From: Clostridia bacterium
Lineage (GTDB): Bacteria; Bacillota; Clostridia; Christensenellales; CAG-314
NCBI GenBank assembly: GCA_017407305.1
Contig: JAFQWS010000054.1
Coordinates: forward strand, 1 to 22,640
Length of the DNA stretch: 22,640 nucleotides
Reading direction: 5' to 3'
The translations under genes and the position numbers were made by a program. The notes below the pieces were generated by a model. That model made no database searches. It was given only the letters and a program-made list of their open reading frames with translations, and had not been told where the DNA came from. Within the stretch, counting starts at the first letter, position 1. Each line of letters starts with the position of its first letter. Of the stretch, positions 1 through 7,049 are shown in pieces.

Positions 1-179
1 ATTATTTTTATTGCTTCTTTTTTTATTATTTCATCAAAATCTATATTTCCATTTACATAAATTAAAGATATTTTTTTCACCTCAGTATATGGTTTTTCAA
101 AATTCCACTTTCTTTTATCTGTACATGATGATACTAATATTAATGATATGCATAAAAATACAATAAATATTTTTCTCAT
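1..179 (-). CDS. Small lipoprotein, N-terminal part (runs off window edge)
   Basis: The first 59 residues of a protein whose 3' part lies outside the window. The N-terminus is a short basic start followed by a hydrophobic stretch and a lipobox, LVSSC, with the lipidated cysteine at residue 19, so the mature protein is probably anchored to the outer face of the membrane. The ATG at 179 has AAAGGAG about 10 bases upstream and overlaps the stop of the preceding RHS fragment as ATGA, which suggests translational coupling. A lipoprotein directly after an RHS C-terminal tip fits the pattern of an immunity or accessory partner, but that role is inferred from position only. Codon use is AT-rich (many ATA and AAA codons), unlike the housekeeping genes further right. 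I do not recognise the family. Confidence 0.7.
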   Translation of the reverse strand, partial: MRKIFIVFLCISLILVSSCTDKRKWNFEKPYTEVKKISLIYVNGNIDFDEIIKKEAIKI

Positions 180-475
180 AATATATTATACTCCTTTCTA
201 ATATCCAAACCAGACCAATTACCATTAAAAGCAGAAGTAACAATAGCACCTATAGCAGTCATTGTACTAATCGGATTTAAAAAACCTGCGATAGTGTTTG
301 CCCAATCCCATAAAACATTGTACCAAGCATGTCCATTCGGATCTACATTCATAATCGGATTATTGTGGCAATAGCAATATAAGTTTAAACCATTGATACT
401 TTGAGGCTCTAAATATTCGATTGAATCTGGCGAAATCCAACGACGTAGTTGTATAGTCGTAAACACATTTTGCAA
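176..475 (-). pseudogene. RHS-repeat protein C-terminal tip, broken upstream
   Basis: The open frame contains the RHS-associated core end: RRWISPDSIEYLEP, then NGLNLYCYCHNNPI and NVDPNGH. These correspond to the conserved RHS motif before the variable C-terminal toxin domain. About 50 variable residues follow, with a hydrophobic stretch (TIAGFLNPISTMTAIGAIV). There is no real start: the ATG at 475 has no ribosome binding site. Just upstream, in a different frame (about 440-510), the DNA encodes DTRGNLVAKCVYD, another RHS motif that normally lies some tens of residues before the RRWISPDS block. The two frames are fused without the usual sequence between them, so an internal deletion with a frameshift has removed part of the core. 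The remnant keeps its tip and its overlapping downstream lipoprotein gene. The toxin activity, if any, is unknown. Confidence 0.75.
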
Positions 476-508
476 CCAAGTTGCCTCTGGTGTCGAATGG
501 GTAGGTAT

Positions 509-544
509 TTAAATTAGATATTGAGAAAAATGGGTTGTCAAGGG
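509..544 (-). repeat. 36-bp direct repeat, copy 1; minus-strand promoter-like
   Basis: It matches 21409-21444 at 35 of 36 positions, the one difference being at 517/21417. On the minus strand it carries TTGACA (536-541), a 17-bp spacer and TCTAAT (513-518), a good sigma-A promoter pointing at the RHS tip remnant. It sits directly after the terminator hairpin at 546-590. RHS-coding sequence resumes within a few bases on its downstream side. Confidence 0.85.
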
Positions 545-545
545 A

Positions 546-590
546 GAAAAAAGGCGAGGTCGCCCTAAAAGGTAGCCTCGCCTAGTTTTG
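546..590 (-). terminator. Rho-independent terminator
   Basis: Perfect 8-bp GC-rich arms, AGGCGAGG (552-559) and CCTCGCCT (576-583), are followed on the minus strand by a run of T (plus-strand A run at 546-552). It would end transcription of the membrane protein gene at 653-1129, immediately before the promoter-like repeat. Confidence 0.75.
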
Positions 591-652
591 TTTGTGTTAG
601 CATCTAAATGTTTTCTTTATTTATGGTTCATTCTTAAAGCAAAAGGGGATAA

Positions 653-1129
653 TCATTTTGTAATTCTTACCAATTTATCTTCGAAAAGTTTTTCAAATTG
701 TTCTATCGTGCCTTCTTTTATTAAATCTTTTTGACAAACAAATCTCATGCATCTATGCTCATAATAGAAAACAAGATAATACCATTCACCATAGTCTATT
801 ACTTTTTTAACTTGCGAAAGGTTTCTCTTGAGATAAAATTTCTTTCCCTCACTTACAATTTCTTCACCATCTATCACTATGCTGGTGGGAATAATCAAAT
901 CCAAAACGTCTTGCGACGGATTTCTATAAGAAGTATAAGAAAACACAAGCATAAGTATAGGCGCAATTATAAACCATAAAACAATCCAATCCCAATAGTA
1001 ACCAACAAATACCAACGCTATCAACGTTATAACAAAAACAACCAAAGATGCCACCGCGTTGGCTTTTGATTCATTATTCAACATAAAGCGCTTGGTTTTT
1101 TGTGAAAAGTCCCCAGAAAAACTTATCAT
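653..1129 (-). CDS. Two-TM membrane protein, possible RHS immunity protein
   Basis: 158 residues. Two transmembrane segments lie at about 24-44 and 48-68 (LVVFVITLIALVFVGYYW, then IVLWFIIAPILMLVFSYTSY). A soluble C-terminal domain of about 90 residues follows, rich in beta-type segments (SIVIDGEEIVSEGKKFYL, WYYLVFYY, CMRFVCQK). This layout resembles YcxB-like proteins, where a transmembrane pair precedes a PH-like fold, but I cannot confirm the family. The ATG at 1129 has a good site (AAAGGAG, 9 bases upstream) and starts 11 bases after the stop of an RHS/YD-repeat remnant. A dedicated terminator follows at 546-590. Position next to an RHS remnant suggests an immunity role, which is inference. 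It looks intact although its upstream partner is degraded. Confidence 0.6.
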   Translation of the reverse strand: MISFSGDFSQKTKRFMLNNESKANAVASLVVFVITLIALVFVGYYWDWIVLWFIIAPILMLVFSYTSYRNPSQDVLDLIIPTSIVIDGEEIVSEGKKFYLKRNLSQVKKVIDYGEWYYLVFYYEHRCMRFVCQKDLIKEGTIEQFEKLFEDKLVRITK

Positions 1130-1140
1130 AATCTTCTCCT

Positions 1141-1572
1141 TTATAAATTATTATCTTGATGCAGGATGTCGAGGTGCAAACTGAGGCTCAGGAACACTTG
1201 GGCTTGACGGGCTTTGATATTCAATACTTTGCTCAAACGTGTGCCTTGTTTTTCCACTTCCGTCTTGAACACTTCTACGCCATTTTGCATCGTTTGTACT
1301 TGTTGCAATTGACCAAGGTCATCGTATAAATAATTGTAAGCCCTTGACGCATAGTTGTCAATAGTGCGTTGCAATTCTCTTTTGTCACTTTTGTCTTCGC
1401 CTGTGACTGGGTCTTGGTAAACGTTTTCCAACATCAATTCCCATTGTTGTGTGGTTTTGTTGTAAAGCCATTCTTTCGTAAGGTTGCCGTACTTGTCCCA
1501 TTCGCGCTTTACTTTGTCTTGGTTGGTATATTCCATTTCCGCTTGGCTTTTTGGCTTAATACCAAAAGTCAA
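1141..1572 (-). pseudogene. RHS/YD-repeat protein remnant
   Basis: An open frame of about 143 codons with YD-repeat character: VKREWDKYGNLTKEWLYN, then YNYLYDDLGQLQQVQT, then FKTEVEKQGTRLSKV. These are fragments of the repeats that form the shell of RHS/YD wall-associated proteins. The frame opens with TTG and no ribosome binding site, has no signal peptide, and is far shorter than intact family members (usually over 1000 residues). After about residue 118 the sequence stops looking like RHS, and another frame gives a proline-rich tail (PSSPSVPEPQFAPRHP), so a frameshift near the 3' end is possible. It is followed after 11 bases by an intact membrane protein gene, the usual position of an immunity gene. 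Best read as a decayed or truncated RHS gene. Confidence 0.6.
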
Positions 1573-1589
1573 ACGGTTTATCTACTTTT

Positions 1590-1616
1590 ATTATATCACG
1601 GAGTTTCTCTTGTCAA
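1590..1616 (-). promoter_or_regulatory. Promoter-like site before the RHS remnant
   Basis: Minus strand: TTGACA (1611-1616) and TATAAT (1590-1595), both perfect hexamers but with a short 15-bp spacer. It would drive the RHS remnant and the membrane protein behind it, and may keep the immunity-like gene expressed. Confidence 0.5.
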
Positions 1617-1661
1617 GACCTTTGTGCCATTTTGCGGAAAACACCCTTGCTCTTGACAAAT

Positions 1662-1690
1662 AAAAAAACGCCCAAAAAAGGGCGTTTTAC
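1662..1690 (-). terminator. Rho-independent terminator of the amaP-like gene
   Basis: Arms AAAACGCCC (1665-1673) and GGGCGTTTT (1680-1688) with a 6-base loop. On the minus strand the stem is followed by a run of seven T. It lies 12 bases beyond the stop codon of the gene at 1702-2361 and separates the accessory segment from the core. Confidence 0.85.
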
Positions 1691-1701
1691 GTTTTGTTTT
1701 T

Positions 1702-2361
1702 TCAGTCAACTTTCGTTGACTTGGAGGCGGGTTTGGGAGTGGGGTCTTGGGTGTTGGCGGGGTTTTTTAGACAATCTTGCATATATTTGCGTTGTGCGCT
1801 TTGCAAAGTTGCTTGTTTTGTCGCTTGTTCTTCGTTGGGGCGAAAATCGTTTTTGAACTGCGCAATTTGAAACTCTATTATGTCAAAGGTGTAGCCCAAC
1901 GTCTTTTTTAGGCTTTCTTCCAACATAAACCTTACTTTGTCCAAAAGGGTAATTTCCCCTTGCAGTTTGACGTAAATTTTTAGCGCAACTTGGCTGTTAG
2001 GCAAAGGAAACATTTTTATTTTTAGCACGTTTACGCCGTCAACCATTTCGGTACATTTTTCCACGACAGAGTGCACGGCCTTTTTGGTAATTCGCATTGA
2101 CGAGCAACAATCTTTGTTGAGCATAATCTCTTTCAGCATAACCGTTGTTGAAAAGCATCTATACAACACAAATGCCGACAACCCAACAAACACCATTGCC
2201 AACAAGGTCATCAAAACTTGAACGGCAACGTCCACTGCCAACGCGCCTTGCGAATTGAATATGGTAAGTCTTCCAAACAGCGACAACAGCGCAACCAAAA
2301 CAAACACGCCACCAATAACAATCAAGACGGCGGTTGCCACTCTTTCCCAAAGGTTTTTCAT
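1702..2361 (-). CDS. AmaP-like alkaline-shock membrane anchor protein
   Basis: 219 residues. Two predicted transmembrane segments lie at about 9-29 (ATAVLIVIGGVFVLVALLSL) and 47-67 (QVLMTLLAMVFVGLSAFVLY). A soluble domain follows (about 85-165: ITKKAVHSVVEK, VNVLKIKMFPLP, VALKIYVKLQG, VRFMLEESLKKTLGYTFDIIEFQI), then a polar proline/lysine tail. This matches the plan of AmaP proteins, which anchor Asp23-family proteins at the membrane in Firmicutes; the domain after the hairpin resembles the Asp23 fold. The name rests on this overall pattern, so it is tentative. The ribosome binding site is weak (AAGG about 12 bases from the ATG), so the start is not certain. It lies downstream of ftsH but is separated from it by a strong terminator. 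Confidence 0.55.
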   Translation of the reverse strand: MKNLWERVATAVLIVIGGVFVLVALLSLFGRLTIFNSQGALAVDVAVQVLMTLLAMVFVGLSAFVLYRCFSTTVMLKEIMLNKDCCSSMRITKKAVHSVVEKCTEMVDGVNVLKIKMFPLPNSQVALKIYVKLQGEITLLDKVRFMLEESLKKTLGYTFDIIEFQIAQFKNDFRPNEEQATKQATLQSAQRKYMQDCLKNPANTQDPTPKPASKSTKVD

Positions 2362-2405
2362 ACCAAAAGTTTGCCTTATTCTTTGACGATTTATTCATTG
2401 CAACA

Positions 2406-2436
2406 AAAAAGTCTGTTCCGTCTGAACAGACTTTTT
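2406..2436 (-). terminator. Rho-independent terminator of ftsH
   Basis: Perfect 13-bp arms (2406-2418 and 2424-2436, core GTCTGTTC/GAACAGAC) with a 5-base loop and flanking A and T runs on both strands, so it may work in both directions. It lies just beyond the ftsH stop codon. Confidence 0.85.
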
Positions 2437-2448
2437 GTCAAATTTTAT

Positions 2449-4494
2449 TTAGTTTTGTTGGTCGTTTTCGTGTTGGTCGACTTGTTGACTTTGTTGGTTG
2501 GCTTGTTCGTCCACCTTTTGAGGTTGTGCCTCTTCTTTTGTCGTGGGTTGGTTTGCAACCTTCATATCTTCCAACTTGGCTTGATGCTCATCAATATATT
2601 GGCAAACTTCTTTTACCGATTTGCCTTGCATAAGCATTTCCATTTCTTCGGCGTGAATTGTTTCTTTTTCGAACAAAACTCTTGCCATATTGTGCAAAAC
2701 GTCCATTTTTTCCGTCAAAATTTCCGTTGCACGTTTGTGGCAACTTTCCACAATGGCGCGAATTTCTTCGTCAATCAAACCTGCCACCTTTTCCGAGTAG
2801 CTTGTGTGTTGTTGATAGTTTCTTCCAAGAAATACTTCGCCTTCACTGCCATAGTACAAAGGTCCAAGTTTTTCCGACATGCCCCATTCAACAACCATAG
2901 AGTGGGCTGTGGACGTGATGCTCTTGATGTCGGCACTTGCGCCTGTGCTGATGTTTTGAATTACCAATTCTTCGGCAACTCTGCCACCCAACGTCATTGT
3001 GATGCGATCCAACAATTTTTGCTTGGAAACGTGGTTGTCGTCGTTGTCGGGACGTGTCATTGTGTAACCTGCTGCCATGCCTCTGGGGATGATGGTTACT
3101 TCGTGAACGGGATCACAATATTTCAACGAGTTTGCCAAAATTGCGTGGCCTGCTTCGTGATATGCTGTGATGCGTTTGTCCGGTTCGGTAACAAGTCGGC
3201 TCTTTTTGGCGGGGCCCATTTCAACTTTGTTGAGACCTTCGTTCAAATCGTCTTGCGTGATGATTGTTCTGCCTGCGCGAACTGCCAAAATTGCTGCTTC
3301 GTTGAGAAGGTTTTCCAAGTCGGCACCTGTAAAACCGACAGTAATTCTTGCCAAGGCTTTGAAATCAACGTCGCCTGCCAAGGGCTTGCCACGAGAGTGA
3401 ACTTTTAAAATGGCTTCTCTGCCTCTTACGTCGGGACGATTGACGTACACTTGACGGTCAAATCTGCCCGGACGCAACAATGCAGGGTCCAAAATGTCTG
3501 CACGGTTGGTTGCTGCCATAACAATTACGCTTGTGTTGGTTTCAAAACCATCCATTTCAACAAGCAATTGATTCAACGTTTGTTCTCTTTCGTCGTGGCC
3601 ACCACCCAAACCTGCACCTCTTTGACGACCGACTGCGTCAATTTCGTCAATAAAGATGATTGCAGGCATGTTTGCTTTTGCTTGGTTGAAAACGTCTCTT
3701 ACACGGCTGGCACCAACACCAACAAACATTTCCACAAAGTCCGAACCGCTGAGAGAGAAGAAAGGTACACCTGCTTCGCCTGCGACGGCTTTTGCAAACA
3801 AGGTTTTACCTGTGCCGGGAGGGCCAACAAGCAAAACACCACGAGGAATTCTTGCTCCTACGTCCAAAAACTTTTTGGGTTGTTTCAAAAAGTCCACAAC
3901 TTCGCGCAATTCTTCTTTTTCTTCTTCTGCGCCTGCAACGTCGGAAAAACGCACTTTGATGTTTTTGACAATTCTTGCTTGGGATTTGCCAAAATCTACG
4001 TTTGATGCGTTTTGTCTGTTCATTGCTCTAATCAAAAACAAAACGGCAAAAACTGATCCTCCAATGAGAAACAACGTGGGAAGATAACTCATCCACGCGT
4101 TGGCGTTGGGGTCGGAATAGGTTACCGTTGTTTGTTGTAAAATGCCCGTCGTATCGTTTGCATATGCTTGGTTGAGATAGTCGGTAACCAACGTTCTGCT
4201 GGGAGCATAAAACGCCGTGTCGTAATATCTTGCAGGATTGCCACGTTGTGCATTTGCTCCGTAAGTTACACCATTTATTACCGTTCCAGGCTTGTAAGTG
4301 ACACGCACTTCGTAGTTGGATACGTAAACGGATGCGTAAAGACCTTCTTCAAAATGTTCTTTGAAGGTGGTGTGAAAATATTCTACCGATCTGTTTTGGC
4401 TTTCCAAAGTGCTGAACAAAATGTAAAATGCCAACAAGGAAACAAGAACTACAACACCGGCAGTTATGATTTTTCTTTTTCTAGATTGATCCAT
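2449..4494 (-). CDS. ftsH: ATP-dependent zinc metalloprotease FtsH
   Basis: 681 residues. FtsH forms a membrane-anchored hexamer that unfolds and degrades misassembled membrane proteins and some regulators. Visible in order: transmembrane helix about 9-29; extracytoplasmic domain about 31-135; second helix about 137-156; AAA+ domain with Walker A GPPGTGKT (224-231), Walker B IIFIDEID (279-286) and the second region of homology TNRADILDPALLRPGRFD (329-346); then the protease domain with zinc motif HEAGH (446-450) and the distal aspartate in SADIKSIT (D522). The last 35 or so residues are a glutamine-rich low-complexity tail, common but variable in Firmicute FtsH. The ATG at 4494 has AAAGGAG about 8 bases upstream and its own promoter at 4525-4553. 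It is monocistronic, judging by the terminator at 2406-2436. Confidence 0.97.
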   Translation of the reverse strand: MDQSRKRKIITAGVVVLVSLLAFYILFSTLESQNRSVEYFHTTFKEHFEEGLYASVYVSNYEVRVTYKPGTVINGVTYGANAQRGNPARYYDTAFYAPSRTLVTDYLNQAYANDTTGILQQTTVTYSDPNANAWMSYLPTLFLIGGSVFAVLFLIRAMNRQNASNVDFGKSQARIVKNIKVRFSDVAGAEEEKEELREVVDFLKQPKKFLDVGARIPRGVLLVGPPGTGKTLFAKAVAGEAGVPFFSLSGSDFVEMFVGVGASRVRDVFNQAKANMPAIIFIDEIDAVGRQRGAGLGGGHDEREQTLNQLLVEMDGFETNTSVIVMAATNRADILDPALLRPGRFDRQVYVNRPDVRGREAILKVHSRGKPLAGDVDFKALARITVGFTGADLENLLNEAAILAVRAGRTIITQDDLNEGLNKVEMGPAKKSRLVTEPDKRITAYHEAGHAILANSLKYCDPVHEVTIIPRGMAAGYTMTRPDNDDNHVSKQKLLDRITMTLGGRVAEELVIQNISTGASADIKSITSTAHSMVVEWGMSEKLGPLYYGSEGEVFLGRNYQQHTSYSEKVAGLIDEEIRAIVESCHKRATEILTEKMDVLHNMARVLFEKETIHAEEMEMLMQGKSVKEVCQYIDEHQAKLEDMKVANQPTTKEEAQPQKVDEQANQQSQQVDQHENDQQN

Positions 4495-4524
4495 GTATAC
4501 TCCTTTGGTATGAAATTCTTTAGT

Positions 4525-4553
4525 AGTTTACCATACGTCGTTGCAAGTGTCAA
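4525..4553 (-). promoter_or_regulatory. ftsH promoter
   Basis: Minus strand: TTGACA (4548-4553), 17-bp spacer, TAAACT (4525-4530). The -10 box ends about 30 bases before the ftsH ATG, leaving room for its AAAGGAG site. Confidence 0.75.
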
Positions 4554-4599
4554 ATTGTGCGTATGGGTGTCATTTTGATATATTATATATATACCTTTT

Positions 4600-5121
4600 T
4601 TAATTATCCTTAAAAATTGACGAATTACATATACTGCTTGATATAATTGTCGCCATCTTTTCCACAAGTTTTAGTTTGTGCAAATTCGTTGTATAAAAAT
4701 CTCCCATTCCCTTTTCGCCAACAACACCTACGACTGCAACGTCACCAATTTTGGGCAAATTTTTGTTTGTTGCAGCTCCCGGCTCCAATCCGCCATTGAA
4801 AACTTGCACACAACCCACTTGCTCGGGCGTACCGACAGCCGCATCAATTACCACAAGCCTTTTGTTTTTGTGCAAACTTTTTACAAAGTTGTAACAATGC
4901 AAAAGGTTTTTGGCCGTTATGCAGTTGCCTTCCACTCCGTACACAAACAAAGGGTGTTTCATATATAGGTTGAGCAAAGTTCCAACTTTTGGTCCAAGAC
5001 TGTCGGAAAAGACTTTGTCGCACCCAACACACAAAAACACCGAGTTTTTGTCTACGTACTGACAAAGAATATCTGAAAGTTGTTGCTCGCTGTCATTCAT
5101 CAATAAATTTACTTGTTGCAT
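4600..5121 (-). CDS. yyaC: YyaC-family (DUF1256) sporulation-associated protein
   Basis: 173 residues. The family is related to the germination protease fold; YyaC is made during sporulation in Bacillus and its gene sits next to soj/spo0J there. Recognisable blocks are VFLCVGCDKVFSDSLGPKVG (aspartates of the putative protease-like site), VYGVEGNCITAKNL, LVVIDAAVGTPEQVGCVQV, GGLEPGAATNKNLPKIGD and VAVVGVVGEKGMGDFY. The ATG at 5121 is chosen because AAAGGAGT lies 7 bases upstream. A longer in-frame start at 5208 has no such site, and its extra residues do not look like the family. In this window it lies on the far side of the 2.2 kb non-coding stretch from the parAB genes, not directly beside them. 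It supports a spore-forming ancestry. Confidence 0.88.
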   Translation of the reverse strand: MQQVNLLMNDSEQQLSDILCQYVDKNSVFLCVGCDKVFSDSLGPKVGTLLNLYMKHPLFVYGVEGNCITAKNLLHCYNFVKSLHKNKRLVVIDAAVGTPEQVGCVQVFNGGLEPGAATNKNLPKIGDVAVVGVVGEKGMGDFYTTNLHKLKLVEKMATIISSSICNSSIFKDN

Positions 5122-5195
5122 TTTTAGTTTACTCCTTTGTTTGCAATTATTTACCCAAAGAGAGTTTTGTTGATGTAAACTTTTGACCGATACCG

Positions 5196-5247
5196 TCTTT
5201 TCTTGCAAGATTGCTTTTTTGGTTGTTGCTTGCTATGTCTGACATAG
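5196..5247. repeat. Two-part repeat, copy 1
   Basis: TCTTTTCTTGCAA (5196-5208) and, 25 bases later, TATGTCTGACATAG (5234-5247). The second part is nearly an inverted repeat (CTATGTC/GACATAG around one base) and looks like an operator. Both parts recur in the same order at 6986-7013. This copy lies 75-125 bases upstream of yyaC, so it could control that gene. Confidence 0.6.
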
Positions 5248-6262
5248 GGTGTGCACAAGTTTAATTTTTGTTAAAAAGAAACGACTTTTGTTTTTGTTTA
5301 ACTTTGGTGCCTGTGAAAATTGCTTGGGTTGTGTATTTGCAGATTTAGGTTTTGATATTTTCAATTATTTTGTATTGTTTAATGCTTTTCTTTTGTTGAG
5401 TTGGGAATATCAATTTTATTGGCAGTAGGCCTTTATTTTTCTTTTTAGCTGTAAAAGATACTGTTGTTGACTTTGATTCGCTGTGTATTTAAGCAAAGAA
5501 AACACTCATTATATCTATCTGTTGCTACGTTGTTTTAGTGAACAATTTGGTTGGTTTGTTCGCTATTGTATAGTAAACACTGCACTTTTGGTGCTTTTTG
5601 ATGCCTTTTGGCAGTATTTTTGCTGTTTTGAGATGTTTATACGTAATTTTTCCATTTGAATTGATTTGTTTGCCAAACGATCTGCACCTTTATGAGTTTG
5701 TTTATTTGAACCTTTAACTTTCACCAAATTGGGTTTGGTAGTGCTTATTGCATTGGCTCTTTTAGGGTTAAAAGTCTTTACCAGAGGAAAAAGAGTATTC
5801 AACTTGTTTGCGACCAATTGCAATGCGTTTAGTTTATATCTTTTTAGTCTGACGCTATAAAATTTTGATTAATGCCTGCCGAAAACTGATGAAGAACCCA
5901 AACATTTCCATCAACGCCCAACGGCGCTCCTAAAAACGTTTCAAAAAATTTTCTTATTTTAAAGAATTTTTATAAATACATGAAATTTTTAATGAATTTA
6001 ATTTTGCAAATTTGAAAAACAACAAAATTGTTATTTTTTAGAAAACAATTTTGTTTTTATCGTCAAATTATTCCTTCTGAATTGGCTTTCTTTTTGATTT
6101 TTTTGTCAAACTATTGGTTCAATTTAAAATTTTAGGAAAAGATTTTTGGAAAATTTGGCAAAGAAGCCTTTTTGACCTAAATTTTGAGTTAAAACAAGGG
6201 AAACACTCCAAAATGAGCCAAATTTAGGACAAATTTACAACGTCTTAAAAAGGCTCAAATCT

Positions 6263-6339
6263 CCACAAAAACACCCCTTTTTGTGGTATTTTTGTGGAAA
6301 AATGGCCTATTTTTCCACTTTTTGCTCACTTTATCCACA
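6263..6339. promoter_or_regulatory. DnaA-box-like cluster with inverted repeats
   Basis: A perfect DnaA box TTATCCACA lies at 6331-6339 (plus). TTTTCCACA, which fits the relaxed TTWTNCACA form, lies at 6293-6301 (minus). Two perfect inverted repeats fill the rest: CCACAAAAA (6263-6271) with TTTTTGTGG (6278-6286), and GTGGAAAAAT (6294-6303) with ATTTTTCCAC (6309-6318). The arms themselves contain partial DnaA boxes. DnaA binding is inferred. Confidence 0.5.
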
Positions 6340-6499
6340 ATTTTCCCACATTTTAGGTGGTTGAAAGAGCCATTCTGACAGAATAATTTGGAAAATATTC
6401 AAAATTTCGGACTACCAAAGTGTCATTTTGTCAATTTTAAACAAAGAATTGCCCCTTACTTGCCTTTCCGTGCTCCTATTTGGAAATTATTGCCCATCT

Positions 6500-6515
6500 T
6501 GTTTCACGTGAAACA
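6500..6515. promoter_or_regulatory. parS site 1
   Basis: TGTTTCACGTGAAACA is a perfect 16-bp palindrome and matches the ParB-binding parS consensus known from Bacillus and relatives. A ParB gene lies 1.4 kb to the right, so the ligand is encoded nearby. Confidence 0.95.
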
Positions 6516-6545
6516 ATTTTTTGAAAGGCTTTAAGTAAAAAGCAA

Positions 6546-6561
6546 CGTTTCACGTGAAACA
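6546..6561. promoter_or_regulatory. parS site 2
   Basis: CGTTTCACGTGAAACA differs from the first parS site only at its first base. The two sites are 46 bp apart, start to start. A second palindrome, ACAACAATTGTTGT (6564-6577), follows directly. Confidence 0.92.
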
Positions 6562-6974
6562 TCACAACAATTGTTGTCATTTACAAAAATTATAAAGCGT
6601 CGCGTTTGTAAAATGTATAGTTAATAAAATTTTTAAAATTTTAAAATTAAAAATGAACGCAAAACAATTACCTGTCTAGATTTTGTCAAAATTTAAAAAG
6701 TTGGTGTTTGAAATATGTCAAACAAAATTCAAGGAAGCAAAAACAGGCAAAACAAAATGAAAGTAGTGAAAACAAAAATTATTCAAATTATATTTTTTTA
6801 AAAAGGCCGACGCTCGGCAGACGTAAAACAAAAATTATATAAGGATCGTTTTGTCATAATTAAAATTTTTAGACATAACGCAGATATAATATGGTGGTAA
6901 ACAGCAAAATTTAGGAAATATATATAATATTTGATCAAAATCTAGTTAAAATCATCATAATTCCTAACATTATT

Positions 6975-6988
6975 AGAACATTTGTTCT
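6975..6988. promoter_or_regulatory. LexA-box-like palindrome
   Basis: AGAACATTTGTTCT has the GAAC-N4-GTTC core of the Gram-positive LexA (DinR) operator, CGAACRNRYGTTYG, with imperfect flanks. It lies just left of the second operator-like repeat and 62 bases before the 14-codon ORF. No clear -35/-10 pair overlaps it, so function is uncertain. Confidence 0.35.
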
Positions 6989-7013
6989 TTTCTTGCAATT
7001 ATGTCTGACATAG
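6986..7013. repeat. Two-part repeat, copy 2
   Basis: TCTTTTCTTGCAA (6986-6998) and TATGTCTGACATAG (7000-7013), here separated by one base instead of 25. It is the same pair as at 5196-5247, and the two copies bracket most of the non-coding stretch in direct orientation. Confidence 0.6.
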
Positions 7014-7049
7014 ATTGCGCGTGGTGGTGTAGCTTCAAAGGAGGAGAAA

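Noticed and set aside
2218..3408. Long plus-strand frame opposite ftsH
   Set aside because: Shadow of ftsH: cysteine- and phenylalanine-rich, typical of antisense reading; no start signal.
5122..5208. Longer start for yyaC at 5208
   Set aside because: No ribosome binding site at 5208, whereas AAAGGAGT lies correctly before 5121, and the extra residues do not match the family.
5563..5823. Open frame of 86 codons, minus strand, in the non-coding stretch
   Set aside because: TTG start with no ribosome binding site, lysine-rich low-complexity sequence in AT-rich DNA, and no recognisable motif.
6021..6055. 12-bp inverted repeat as a terminator
   Set aside because: The stem is almost all A/T, no gene ends near it, and it has no clear T run tied to a transcript; kept only as part of the gap description.
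6715..6801. 28-codon ATG frame, plus strand
   Set aside because: No ribosome binding site, and composition reflects the A-rich DNA.
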